64,000 nucleotides of DNA from Labyrinthula sp. Ha (GCA_015227615.1 JAALGZ010000010.1:1178001-1242000); one strand, 5' to 3'. Positions 1 to 11,520 are shown, numbered from the stretch's first letter. Numbers and translations are program-made. The notes: generated by a model not told the origin, from the letters alone.

Positions 1-3000
1 CTTTCTCAGATTTAAGTTACTACTTCTTTTGGAATAGCATAAAATTCACATGGATAGGAATGTTTTCCTAATGTAGAGCATATGGTGGGTGACAATATAG
101 TATTTGAAACAATTTTCTTAAGAAGTAACAAATAGCATATGTGTTTGCCTCAGTAATCATGGTTTAGCCATAATTAATATTGTCTCAATCATATAAATTT
201 GTATTCTACAGAGCCTTAGGTTAAGATTGCAAGGTTTCCTGGGATTTCTATAAGCGTTAGAAAAGTAACTCAAATTAAATATCACTATGCTGCACAATTA
301 AGAGAATCCTGCAAGCAGTTCCGATGATGTCTTGATGTGAAATAGAAGAACGTAATCCTACTTTATAGTAGCCATTGATTGAATCTTGGAATCAGTGTCA
401 ACAGCATAAAGAAGTATTGTGACTAATTCTTTTTTTTAGATCATGAGAAATTTACTTGTCAAATATTCTTTGAATTTTGTGTTTTCTGTAAAATTTATTT
501 TTTCGGATCCCAAATTTGTCATATATGAGTGCCCCTATATATATGAAGATTTCCTAAACACCGATGTGTTGTTAACAATAAGGATTAGCTCAAAACATCA
601 GTTGTATACTTTAAATATTCATCTCAAATACGGATAGAGTAAGAAAAAAACAGAATAGAAAAGACGCAGAAGGCGTAATATGACAAATGTCAACACAGTG
701 GTCATTATATATTTTGGGAATATTGCTACATGAGTTATAGCAAAAGTGTATATACAAGTAGAGAGAAACAACCAGAAGAAAACTATGAGTGGAATTTATC
801 ACATTCTTGAATATTTTTACTCATACGTTTTGAAATAAGGAGAAACATGGAAAATAAGAACAGAGAACACATTATCTAACAGTTAGTAATGCAGAATTCT
901 ATATAATTTAGTTTTGTATTAAAATACCAAGTAATCGCTGGTAAGAATAATGTTATTCTAGCCAATTTTTATTTTCCTAGTTTTTTCGTTTCATAGGTAT
1001 GGAGTCGTACTGAATTCATCTTTAACGTTCTATAGAAGTCAACTGTAGTATATAATCATTTGTAAATTTATGAACTTCTTGATTGGTGTGTTTTAGATTT
1101 TTTTAACTTTATTTAAACCGAAAGGTGATATTCTTATTCATGATTTTGCATAATTGTAACCCTGTTGTTCGGATATATCTATGTTTGTTGAATTATGCCG
1201 GCATGAAGATAAGATAAACTAGATAAAAGAATGAAAAAAATAACAGCTTTAAGTTGTTATATTCATTTGGCACATAACCTTATTATAAGTTTAGGTTCTT
1301 ATCTACGTAGCTTTGCTAAGAAACATGTGTAGACCAGTGATTTCTAAGTCAGTAATTTCAACATAAGATAGCATCTCGATGCGAATTCTTAATATAAATA
1401 TCCCCATGTGTACTAAATGCGGTAAACTGTTTCTATAAGTATTTTTCTCGGTGTAGGTGTGCTAAGGAAATAAAGAAAAAAATATGTTTTTGTAGAAAAT
1501 AGCTGTTTCTTGAAGAGACCTTGCATAATGAATAGAATCAACAAATTTTCTTCTTGAAAAGCTATTTCTCTTCGGACACATGTGGTTTCGCGGTTATAAA
1601 TTAAGGTAACTAGCTGGTTGAATAAATACGGGAAGAGTGGATTAAAGCTTTAAAGTTATGGAACCAATAGTTGTGATTTCAGAAAACTCGATCTTCTGCT
1701 TAGAGCCACGGTCACAATGTGACATCACTTCGAGAGTTCTCAAAACCACTTATGTAGTTCTGGAATAACTCTCGAGCTGTGTTAATAATCCTGCAGAGCA
1801 ACCACGCTATGACAGGCGTTGTACTCAGAAAATAAACCTGTCTAGAGATAATATACTCTTCTATCGTGCATTCAAAGAATATTCTCACGAGGTCTTTTTT
1901 TTCTTAGATGAAATTAAATTGAACACATTTCTTAGGCTGGATTTATGTTTGATTATAATAACGAAATCTACATTGTTATAAAATTTAGCGATAGAGATCA
2001 TCCTATCCTTCATTCTAAAATTCAAAACAACAATATTTCAGAAATCTGTGAATTTGAAATATTTCAGTATAATTCAGATATAGCGAATCAATATTGGATC
2101 CTTAATTGTTGGCCTGACATTGGTATAGAAAATACTGTCAAGAAAATTTGGGAACTGAAGATACAGTTTCATTATGCTTTAGAGCATAGAGAATAAGGGA
2201 ATACAAAATTTCACTTAAAGAAATAGAACATGTCAGTTGACATAATTTTAATCTAAATTATAAATTGAAAATAAATTTAGCATCTGTTCCGAAGTTCTAA
2301 TTGTCGTTCGTTACTTGTATGGTCTCAGTATTCAAAAGATGCTTAGTGCAAAGTACCCCTTATGATGCAACGTTTTATTTTTCAAATATATTCTACATAG
2401 AAACCAATAAAATATATTATTTAAAGTATAATGGTCATCTATTTCGATTTTTTGGACAAGTATGCATGTCCAAGAATAAGCTTTATGACCATTGAAACTT
2501 CAAAGCACGCAATTTCCGGCTTAGAACAGTTTTGTCGAAATAAATAGTACATAGTCACGATTAAATATTGCGTAGAAATATTCCAAAATTTTCCTCGAAC
2601 ACTTTTAAAGGAAGAATGTTAGATTCTATAAGCGTCTAAAAGAATTAGCTATCCCTTTCTAAGGATATTTAGAGAATCAACACAGAGAACTTTATTCAGA
2701 CTCTAACAAGGTGTTACTGATGATCTATTGTCCAGATGAGAAATTACTTAAGTATTTAGAACATACGAAGGAAAAGATAGCATACCAAAGAGGACCTTAA
2801 ATTATGTATGAACAAAACAGAATAAGAACTTAAAGTGCAGTAAAAGTTAAAATAAACAATTTTATCCTACAGATTACATCTCAACTCTCAGAGCAGAAAG
2901 GTATAAGAGTGTGGTGAAACTTAATTGTTGGGTGGAACATTTCGGTGCTAATTCATACCTTTAAGAAAGAACAAACCACGTTATTCTCCATAAAATTTGG

Positions 3001-3482
3001 TACAAAACATAAAAAATTCAACAATTGAAGAAACCGACCCTCTTTCACGAATAATACTATACATTTTGGAGAAAGTGTTGACAGTGCAGTTTCAACAAAG
3101 GCACAACTATACACTAATTTTAATAACACCAGCGAAACATGGAAACTGTAAAGTACATAGCTAGCCTTTTTCTGAAGCACAACGGCGTGAACTCAAATGA
3201 AGAAATAAATAACTAAAACCTAGGCTTTATTTTCTTCCTGGAACACGCCGTACACACATATGGTTATCATTTTCAAACATATCGAGGGCAGATTTCTCTT
3301 GGATGTAAGTTTTTTTTCAAGAGAGATGGTTAATAACAAACCACCCTTTATACAGAAAATCGTGAGAGGAATTTTGCCTTAATCCTCTAAGTATATTAAA
3401 TAAACTAGCTAGCTCTTCCTCTTCCTTGAATACAATATGTCCAGATGCTTGATCTCTTCACTACACAAACCTGATTAGATAG
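1..3482. other. AT-rich region without supported genes
   Basis: Both strands hold only short open frames of low-complexity, AT-driven composition. The longest ATG-started one (1945-2196, 83 codons) has no motif I recognise and no convincing flanking exon, and I do not call it. I saw no tRNA-like cloverleaf, no tandem array and no transposon ends here. A gene built of many tiny exons could be missed by eye. Confidence 0.6.
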
Positions 3483-3766
3483 AGTAGGGTTGCTGTGGTT
3501 CCTTCTGTAGCAAACGGAGAACATTGCAAATGGGTCATGACAATGTTTGTTAGCCTAAAAAAGTGTGGTGACCGGTACTGCATTTCTCTCCCAGTCACAT
3601 CTAAGATTCCTAGATCGACCGTGGAGGTGCCGAGCCTGGTACCATTGAGTAAGCGACCTAAAAAAATCGCAGGGGCAAAAAAAAAAGAGGTGTATAACAT
3701 GTCGTGCAAATGGTGCAGAAGGAAATTATCAAGGAGCGCGGGGCAAAGGTTGAGCCTTTTCGAATA
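3483..3766 (+). other. Unrecognised small open frame next to the LTR insertion
   Basis: This stretch is less AT-rich than its surroundings and is open from just after a stop at 3480-3482. It has no in-frame ATG near its 5' end (the first plausible starts are GTG), so if coding it would be an exon or fragment. The reading is Cys-rich and basic: a C-G-D-R-Y-C motif, a Lys-rich segment and C-K-W-C near the end. The LTR retrotransposon is inserted at its last codon; the sequence beyond the 3' LTR would have supplied a stop immediately. It could be the tail of an old transposase or an exon of an unknown host gene. Confidence 0.25.
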
Positions 3767-3926
3767 TGTGTGAGTGTTTTCCTTTACTATCTGTGGTAAT
3801 TAATATTTATAGAGTAGTAAATAGGATTACTATATTAAGTTGCTTATTTAGTCTTAGAGTAGATTTTGGGTAGTTTTAGAGAATGGCCAATCCAGACATT
3901 AATTAAGGTTTAACAACCAACAAAAA
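3767..3926 (+). repeat. 5' LTR, first part (upstream of the LINE)
   Basis: Begins TGTGTGAG and matches the first 160 nt of the 3' LTR (from 17506) with two differences. It ends in the A-rich target site of the LINE insertion. Confidence 0.92.
3914..3926 (+). repeat. LINE target-site duplication, left copy
   Basis: The 13-nt sequence CAACCAACAAAAA is repeated exactly at 8185-8197. The uninterrupted 3' LTR has it once, which proves the duplication. Confidence 0.93.
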
Positions 3927-3967
3927 AATTTTGGGCTTGTGAAAACAACGTCAAGGACGAAGCTAAA

Positions 3968-6900
3968 ATGCAAAGTTTTCAGAGTAGCGACCTGTCTACT
4001 CCTTCGAGAGAAGTCCCAGGGATAGCGAGCCGATTGAAGCGCTTTCCTAAACTGGTGAGCGTGAATGTTGGTGGTCTAACTGCCTTTAAGTGCAGCTACG
4101 TACAACAACTTACTAAAAAAACTGAAATTTTAATGTTACAGGAACTGCACAAGCAAGGAATGCAACGCCTACAGCGAATAGTGAACGTTAGCTCGGCTTC
4201 AGGAAGGTGGTTTTTCTCAAAACTGCCTGAAAAGGCGGCGGGCGTAGCGACTTTCCTGTGTAACGAGCTTGCTAGTCAAGTAACGGACACAGACGGAAGA
4301 AGCGACAGGATCCTGAAGCTGGTTGTCAAACTAGGTGGAAAAAGAAGTCTCGTTTTGGTTAACACATACGCGCCACACTGCGGTCACGGTCAAGAAACGT
4401 ACAAGATGTACCTGAAGGAGCTCAAGTCGACGCTGAATGGAGTTAACAAGAGAAGGTTGGTTCTCATTTGTGGTGATTTCAATGCTCAAGTTTCAAGAAA
4501 GGAATTAAATGTAGAAGGTAAACTAGGACTCTCTCATCGTACGAATTCTAATGGTAAACTCTTGGTGGAGTTCTTGAAAGAAAAAGATCTAACAATCTGT
4601 AACCATTTAGCTGTTACAGGCAAAAAAGGATCTAGGAAACATGCTACATTCATGCCAAGGTCAAATAGTGGGGGGCCATCTGAAATTGACTATGTAATCA
4701 CGAACCATGTACCTGCAATAACTGGCTTCAAAATATCTTCAGCCATAGCATACAACCTGTGGATGAAGAAAAACTTCGATCATCTTGCTCTTACGATAAG
4801 AGTTAGTATACACCCGAAACATACACCGGGGAAGAGAACCAGATCTCAGCTTGACTACAGTACACTAAGGTCCAACGCAGCGCTACAGAAAAAGATAAAC
4901 AGCGAACTCAAAGAGGTACTTGAACTAAACGACGCACTCACAGACACCTACCTTACTCTAACCCACTCAATTCCATCCATCATGAAGAAACATCTCCCAG
5001 AAATCAAGTACAACCTTCCTGAACACCAGAACTCGGAACAAACCATGTCTTTGATGAGGTACAAACGAGCCAACTGGAACAACCTAAATCCTGAGGAGAA
5101 GAAAAGAATTACAAACGAAGTAAAAAGATCAGCTAGAGAAGACTACAGCAACTGGTTGGAGAGAATAGCGTCCGAAATAGAAACTGCGTTCCAAAGCAAC
5201 AATACGAGAACCGGGTATCAACTGATAAAGAAGGTAAAACCAGTCCGTAAACAGTTCGGTAAAATAACCAAGAATACAGCTGGGAAGTTGGTGGGAACCG
5301 CAGGTCGTATCCAGATACTAAAAGAATATTTAGAGAAACAACAAAACCTACCACTTCCAACGAACTTGTTGACGGAAAACCAAATACGACATTACCAAAC
5401 TCCAATACTTGCACCGGCTCCTTCGAACAGCATAAACATACATCCTCCAAAGGCAGAAGAGATCAAAGAATGCATCAAAACCCTAAAAAATAACAAAGCT
5501 CCAGGACCAGATAACATAAGAAACGAAGTCCTAAAGCACGTTGAAATAGTTCAAAGTCATGCTGTTAGAGAAATCCAATCTTTCTTTAGGCTAGATGCAT
5601 TCAAGTCTAAAAAGATGAGGAAAATCTGCAGAGGCAAAGTAGTGTATCTATACAAGCAGAAAGGAAGTAAAAATGATCCCTCCAATTATAGACCAATCTC
5701 ACTATTGAACACCCACTTCAAACTCCTCACAAAAATCATCAACAACAGAATAGCACCAATACTAAATAAACTCCCAGATTACCAAGCAGGATTCAGAAAC
5801 AACCGCTCAACGATACAGAAAATTGAAGCACTTGATACAATCATAAAGGAAACTCTGAAACAGAAAATATATCTTCGAATTCTTTTCATAGACTTTGCGA
5901 AAGCTTTTGATAGTATTTCGCATAAATTCATGAAGCTAGCTCTAGAAGAACATCATGTACCAAAAAAGCTCATCAAACTTATCACCATCCTTTACGACAA
6001 GACCAAAGTTTTCGTTTCAGACAGCGGAGAAAAAAGTAGTTTAGTAAACATAAAAAAAGGTGTGCTTCAAGGAGATAGTTTGTCTCCAAGCATCTTTATC
6101 CTCTGTCTTGACTCTATAATGAAGAGAATAAAAAATAATACCTTACAAGGTACCAGCCTACACAACCAAACCTTCAGATACTTTGCTTTTTCAGACGACT
6201 TGGTAATACTGACAAGGAACGACGAAGAAATAATCAGCTTTGTAACACAACTGCAAAACCTTCAGCAACTCATAGGCATAAAAATTAATGTTAGAAAAAC
6301 AAAAGTTATGCTCACAAACGAAGGTTGCAGCCTGGTCGATAAGATCCCAGATGTAGATATAAATAAAATATTAACCAACTTCCACTGTGAACGTTGCGAT
6401 AGATATTTTCACTCGGAAACGTCACTAAGGTGTCACAAAAGCTCAAGGCTTTGTGATGGAACACGCAACAGAAGCAGAGCTGGGACTTTAGCGGTTACTG
6501 ACAGTAGAACAATCATACACGATAAAATCCAACCCAAAACAAACAACGTTGAAGTAGCAGCAGAAACAATTGAAGCCGTTACAAAGTACAAATATCTTGG
6601 AGCTATCTTTGACCCACAAGGTATTAATGCTGATGCTATTTCCAAGAAGTTAAATGAAGCACACAATCATATCAACAGGTTCAGAGACATATTATCTTCC
6701 TCAAACATCCAAAAGAAAACAAGAATCAATCTGGCAAGAGCACTAGTAATAGCCCCAGCTATATACAATGTAGAGAACCGGCCATCCAACGTGAAGATAA
6801 CAAAAGCCTTAACAAAGATACCAAGAAGGCTGAAGAGAACCATAGACAGGATTGATAGCTTTGACTTTCAACTAGAAGAGGATGACTTGGACCTCACCAA

Positions 6901-7471
6901 TATAGTAAAAGAACGTCAGGAAACCCATAAATCCACAGCAAGAGATATTGTCGATAAAGAACTGACAGCTCTGAGAGAATACCAACTTCAAAACCCATCA
7001 CCACCACCAACAGCAAAACCTATATACTACTATGAAGCGCTTGCGTTACTAGGAGAAGAACCAGTGCCGCCTGAGGACCCACCACCATCCCACTTTACCC
7101 ACCTCCATGAAAATGAGAACCAACCTTCAAACTGCACAAGAAGCCAGGAACCAGAAGAACACTTGGACGCGAACCAGTACTTGAACAGGAGCCTGAGCTT
7201 GAACACGAACAGGAACCCGAGCTTGGACTTGAAAAAGAACGCAGATTTGGACTTGAATATGAGCAGGAGCCTGGACACGAAAAGAAGACCAACAACACCC
7301 ATCCTTCGACCAAGATACAACATCCACAATCAACCCACAGGAAACACAACAGCTAGAATATCACCTAAAGCACTAAGAGAAACGTCGAGAATAACAACTG
7401 GAGGAAGAGGAATGAATCCAATGGACTATATTCAGCTGCTGGAGCAAATAAACGAAATTCTTCCATCCTGA
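3968..7471 (+). CDS. LINE endonuclease/reverse transcriptase polyprotein
   Basis: A single 1,167-residue protein that starts at ATG. Residues about 20-280 are an APE-type endonuclease (EEP fold): LQELH, NTYAPH, GDFNAQV, SEIDYVIT and FDHLAL supply the expected E, D/N and D-H catalytic positions. Residues about 490-780 are the reverse transcriptase: KAPGPDNI, NYRPISLL, FIDFAKAFD, GVLQGDSLSPS and the catalytic FSDD, followed by the thumb motif KYKYLG near residue 875. Between the catalytic domain and KYLG sits a C2HC zinc finger (C-x2-C-x12-H-x5-C, about residues 803-825). The C-terminal 200 residues are low-complexity, with imperfect Asn/Asp/Leu-rich repeats and Pro-rich stretches. The product would nick target DNA and prime reverse transcription of its own RNA at the nick. 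No frame damage is visible. Confidence 0.95.
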   Translation: MQSFQSSDLSTPSREVPGIASRLKRFPKLVSVNVGGLTAFKCSYVQQLTKKTEILMLQELHKQGMQRLQRIVNVSSASGRWFFSKLPEKAAGVATFLCNELASQVTDTDGRSDRILKLVVKLGGKRSLVLVNTYAPHCGHGQETYKMYLKELKSTLNGVNKRRLVLICGDFNAQVSRKELNVEGKLGLSHRTNSNGKLLVEFLKEKDLTICNHLAVTGKKGSRKHATFMPRSNSGGPSEIDYVITNHVPAITGFKISSAIAYNLWMKKNFDHLALTIRVSIHPKHTPGKRTRSQLDYSTLRSNAALQKKINSELKEVLELNDALTDTYLTLTHSIPSIMKKHLPEIKYNLPEHQNSEQTMSLMRYKRANWNNLNPEEKKRITNEVKRSAREDYSNWLERIASEIETAFQSNNTRTGYQLIKKVKPVRKQFGKITKNTAGKLVGTAGRIQILKEYLEKQQNLPLPTNLLTENQIRHYQTPILAPAPSNSINIHPPKAEEIKECIKTLKNNKAPGPDNIRNEVLKHVEIVQSHAVREIQSFFRLDAFKSKKMRKICRGKVVYLYKQKGSKNDPSNYRPISLLNTHFKLLTKIINNRIAPILNKLPDYQAGFRNNRSTIQKIEALDTIIKETLKQKIYLRILFIDFAKAFDSISHKFMKLALEEHHVPKKLIKLITILYDKTKVFVSDSGEKSSLVNIKKGVLQGDSLSPSIFILCLDSIMKRIKNNTLQGTSLHNQTFRYFAFSDDLVILTRNDEEIISFVTQLQNLQQLIGIKINVRKTKVMLTNEGCSLVDKIPDVDINKILTNFHCERCDRYFHSETSLRCHKSSRLCDGTRNRSRAGTLAVTDSRTIIHDKIQPKTNNVEVAAETIEAVTKYKYLGAIFDPQGINADAISKKLNEAHNHINRFRDILSSSNIQKKTRINLARALVIAPAIYNVENRPSNVKITKALTKIPRRLKRTIDRIDSFDFQLEEDDLDLTNIVKERQETHKSTARDIVDKELTALREYQLQNPSPPPTAKPIYYYEALALLGEEPVPPEDPPPSHFTHLHENENQPSNCTRSQEPEEHLDANQYLNRSLSLNTNRNPSLDLKKNADLDLNMSRSLDTKRRPTTPILRPRYNIHNQPTGNTTARISPKALRETSRITTGGRGMNPMDYIQLLEQINEILPS

Positions 7472-8184
7472 CAAAAATATCAACATCGTTCACCTGGAAT
7501 AACAACAACGAACAGTCAACCTATAAAATAACACGAAAACAGCATTAGTCAGCTCAAAGGAGGCCCCCCAGCACTCACTAAGACCATCGATAACTTCAGC
7601 TGCAAGAAGCAAAATCTCCGGAAAATGAAGTAAACATCCTGAAAACAGCAAGAAACATCGCCATCTATACTCCCCTTCGATCTCCCGAACATAAATCACC
7701 TCCAACTATCTTCAAACATCTTGAAACATATATAGGATCGTCCAAAAACCAACATAAGATAAAAACAGGCCATCCAAAATGCAGAATCTAGATAAGAATG
7801 AGCAAAACCGTGAAAATCTTGAACAGGAACATAATAGAAAGCCATATCGTGGTAAAACAACAGCAGAAAAACCTTCAGCAGCGTGAACTGGACACCCGTG
7901 AGATTATCTTTACTTTTTGCATGATTTGTGTTTTGTTAATTTGATTGTGGATTGTATCAGAAAAGTTAGGATTTTGGGAAATAATGGAAATGATCATGAG
8001 ACGATAGTTTGACCAACCAGCTTCGAAGGATCCTGTCAAATACCAATAAGATTAAAGAAACATAATGGAACATAATAGAATAACAAAGTAGTATAATAGT
8101 ACGTAGCTCTTATTGGTAGTTAGATCCCCGCCATAGGGTTAGGCCAGTAGGCCCAAATAACTCCCTTAAAACCTTAACCTTAAC
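7472..8184 (+). other. LINE 3' untranslated region and tail
   Basis: About 710 nt with no coding potential. Near the end is a possible small hairpin (AGGCC-agt-AGGCCC, about 8141-8155), then the terminal run ACCTTAACCTTAAC. A structured 3' end with a short repeat tail is typical of LINEs whose RT recognises its own 3' RNA; that use is inferred. Confidence 0.7.
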
Positions 8185-8197
8185 CAACCAACAAAAA
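8185..8197 (+). repeat. LINE target-site duplication, right copy
   Basis: Exact repeat of 3914-3926 (CAACCAACAAAAA). Confidence 0.93.
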
Positions 8198-8431
8198 GAT
8201 AAATTACAGATTATTGTGCTTGTTTCTCCAAGTATCTCGATAATAGTCTACTTATCTTACTAAAAAAGGCTATCATAGTTAATTTGGGCTTGAACTTATC
8301 AACTTAGTTTCGTCTAGGTTTGTTCAAGAATAGAATTTGGTTACATTTGGTAGATTTAGTAATTCTTTCGCGAGTTACTTTTTCTTCGGGATTTAGTGCA
8401 AGGAATATTGATCACCCCATAGATCGATAAA
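8198..8431 (+). repeat. 5' LTR, second part (downstream of the LINE)
   Basis: Matches the last 234 nt of the 3' LTR (17666-17899) with about six differences. It ends ...GATCGATAAA. With the first part it gives 394 nt, the same length as the 3' LTR. It is followed directly by the perfect 12-bp palindrome TTGTTATAACAA (8432-8443), where a primer-binding site would be expected; I see no standard TGG-type tRNA primer site. Confidence 0.92.
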
Positions 8432-8469
8432 TTGTTATAACAATTGTACTCCAAAACACTATAGTAGGA

Positions 8470-10956
8470 ATGGTAGTGAAAAAAGGATCCTCTCGGGTTA
8501 CTCGGGCAGGAACACCACTTGCCCAATCGAGTGATGAAGATCCTTCATTGAAAACAGGAGGGGGAAACCCCGAAGATGGGGCGGCCTCTGTAGGTACGGC
8601 TGAGGGGGAGAACGAGTTTTTACCGTCTTCCGACCAGCCTACACAGATTTCGTCATTAGGTAAGGATAAACCTCAATTGGGAGGTAATCCTAAAACTTCG
8701 AAAAAAGGATTGTCCCTTAAGGTGAAATTAAAAACGCCTGGGACAAAATCGAAAAGGAAAGCGACTTTGAAGGCTGTGAAGCCGGTCGCGAAGAGGCCTA
8801 AGTCTGCGAAGACGAAGGCTATTGATTTGGTTGAGAAGGCTAGTCCTTCCTCAAATTTGATTAAATTGGATATCCCGAGGAGGAAACCATCTGAGGCATA
8901 TTATAAAGCTAAGGATATTTCCAAGATCTCGCTCCCTAGGGACACGCAAGCCCTCGAGGCGGAAACGACTAGTGGTTCGAGTGGGGATGAGGTCGAGGAG
9001 GTCGATATTGTAGACCAAACGACCGCTGATTTAAAGGAAAAGGTTGGGGAATTAGGGTATGAGCAAGACCTTGACGTTTTGAGCGACGATGACCAAAGAG
9101 ATTTGGCATATCGCAAATATAGATTGAAAAAAAGTCAATCGATTAGGAAAAGGGGTACTTCGGAGGAGTCCCTAGAGTATGGAATGGGAGCTGATGTAGC
9201 TCGAATTGATAGATCAGCAACTTCCGTGAGGAATGCTGTATCTAATGACGACCTTCATAAGGAAGTCACTAGGAAATTAAACGATCCTACCAGCGGGAAT
9301 GCGGCTGGATCCCTCGTTGAGAAAAAAACTGTTGAGAAGGATTTGAAAGAGTTTGATTCTCTTAATCCTCAGGAAAAGAGGATAGCTTTTGCTAAGTTGA
9401 TAGTGCAACATGAAAGAGCGCGCATCCAAAATAATGCAACCCTAGCAGCACTGAGGAGTAAGAGCGCTGAGAATCAAGCGATTGGTCTTCCTGGACACCA
9501 AGAATGGCCTGAGAAGGTCGGTGGGGAAGAATTGGATATGGAAGCGGCTGGTGTTGCGACCAACGTGGACATTAGTATGTTTGATGCTATCCAACCCGAT
9601 GATCCTAATACTGGAGAATTGAAAAGATATGTCATCATAAACTATGTGAACTCGCAGGCGGTGTCGACCTACTTGCCGAGTTTAGCTTCTTAAGTCAATT
9701 CTGACAGGGAAGAGCTACATAGTGAAATTGAGAAACGGAGGTTTCGAAATAGGGAAATCCATCAGATGATTGGTGATGCGAGGGGTCACGTCGACGCCCT
9801 TCGCCCAGACACTGATAAGAAGATGGTCGACTCTAGGGTGTATATCGATACCCTTAGGGCCGAAATTAGTTCTTTGAGAGATGCTATTAATGAAGTATCT
9901 CAATCGAGGGCAGCTCCTTTAGTCGCCACTACTAGAGTGAAACATATTATGTCGAAAGTGGATGTTTTGGAAACTTTAAAAATGGAAAAACTGGGCCAAT
10001 GGTCGAACGTTGCAGGTAAGCTATTGACGTTGGATCCGTCATTCCAGCCCCGCCGCTTAGTTCATGAAAAATTGTTAGAAAAATTTTGTAGATCCGAAGA
10101 GGATAGGGATGTTGTATATTATTCCCTAAAGGATTATTATGAAAAAGGAAAGGCTGAGAATCGCCAAGATCCCATGCGACTTCTGAAGGAACTTAAGTAC
10201 CCGGCCTCAGGGGACAGCAGGGAAAGATTCCAAACTTACATGATGAACGTGAGTTCAAAGACTGAGGAGGGTTATGCGGAGAGATTGGGGGAAGAAGCAC
10301 TTGTGGAGTTGTTATTTGAAATAACAAAGAAGGTGCCTTCCAGTTTTGGGCTGTCGAAGGAGGCGATTCGGAATAAAGTTAGGAATTTCGAGGATCCCCT
10401 TCGCTCGGTCGAGATGCTTCAAACCCTGTTGGAAGCTCAACGCCAGTTTGCGTTGGACAGGGGTGTAGATGCATCTACTGGTCAGATCTCAGAGTCGGGA
10501 TCTAAACTTAAAGAAAGAAAGCCGAGGACTCCCTCGGTAAATAGGATAGCTACTCCTAATGTTAGTAAGGTAGCTAGTTTTGTTCCATTCCCAATGGCAG
10601 CGGGTCCGGTACCCATCAACCTTACGGGTGGCTCGATTGACGTGTTAACTAAGGAAAAGGAGTTTCACCAGAAATGGTATTCCGAGATTCCCTGGAATCA
10701 CCACAGGACATGTGCTTATTGCAAGCATCATGGGCATGGTATGCACGATTGTGTTACTTTTGCCGTAAATGTTTTGAGGAAAGACGATGAAAGGAAATTG
10801 AAATCAGTTGAGGGTAATATCTTGAAAACCCGTCAAGTGCAAGATTTCATTAATCGGGCGTTTCGTCGCCAGATGGAAAACCCTGGGGGCAAGTCTAATT
10901 ACCAGACGCCAAGGGGAATAACATCTTTGAAACATTCTGTGATCGTAAAGGCCTGA
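8470..10956 (+). mobile_element. Gag-like region of the LTR retrotransposon
   Basis: The region follows the 5' LTR. Its first part is hydrophilic, with a very basic, Lys-rich segment (about 8690-8820) that could bind nucleic acid or act in nuclear import. The second part contains a CCHC zinc knuckle (C-x2-C-x4-H-x4-C, about 10708-10752), as in retrotransposon nucleocapsids. There is no clear similarity beyond this. It is described here only as part of a lightly broken element. Confidence 0.75.
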
Positions 10957-11517
10957 ATGATGATGGGGGACAAAGAATCAGTGGATGATTCGGGCCCGCA
11001 GGCGGGGTTTAGGAAAAGTAAAGTACTTGCCCTAGCCGCTCCACCCAGACAAAAGGAGCTTGATGCAATGAAATCTATGGTGCCGGAAAGCTATGATCTC
11101 ATGATTGAGGGTACGAAAGATTATCCAACTTTGGAAGTGCATGTCGGGGAGGTTTCCCAGTTTCGTAATTTTGATGAAAGTTATGAAATTTGCACTAGGA
11201 AGGGAAAGGTGATCGGCGATGCTAAATTTGATAGCGGAGCTGAGGTCACAGTAGGAAGTTGGTGGAAGCACAAGGATTTGCTAGAGAGCTATTCTAGTGC
11301 GAGTGGCAACGTACATGTTGCAAATGATGCCCCAGTCAAGATCTTGGCCGTGGGATATGTGGGACTCGTTGTTAGAGTCAATGGGTTAGAAAGCAGGGCT
11401 TGTCCGAGAGCCAAAGTTATTTTGGTACAATCTGAAGATTGGCCAAGCTTTCTAATTGGGAGACCCGAGTTAAGGAAGATGGGTTTAGATCCCGCTCAAA
11501 ACTTGGGACTCGGGTAG
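10957..11517 (+). mobile_element. Aspartic protease region of the LTR retrotransposon
   Basis: Contains the retropepsin-type active-site motif F-D-S-G-A-E-V-T-V (about 11226-11252) followed by a hydrophobic strand pattern. It lies between the zinc-knuckle region and reverse transcriptase, the usual place in Ty3/Gypsy elements. The family's enzyme cleaves the element's own polyproteins as a dimer. Confidence 0.75.
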
Positions 11518-11520
11518 GGA

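Larger units (their letters stand above)
3927..8184 (+). mobile_element. Non-LTR retrotransposon (LINE) inserted in the 5' LTR
   Basis: Comparison with the uninterrupted 3' LTR fixes both ends: the LTR reads up to 3926, then resumes at 8198 after a perfect 13-bp duplication. The element has about 41 nt of 5' leader, one long open frame (3968-7471), a roughly 710-nt 3' untranslated region and a 3' end of short CCTTAA/TTAACC-type repeats instead of a poly(A) tail. It lies in the same orientation as the host LTR element. The intact frame and perfect duplication indicate a young, probably full-length copy. The endonuclease-RT layout and microsatellite-like tail recall RTE-type LINEs, but clade assignment needs a tree. 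Confidence 0.93.
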
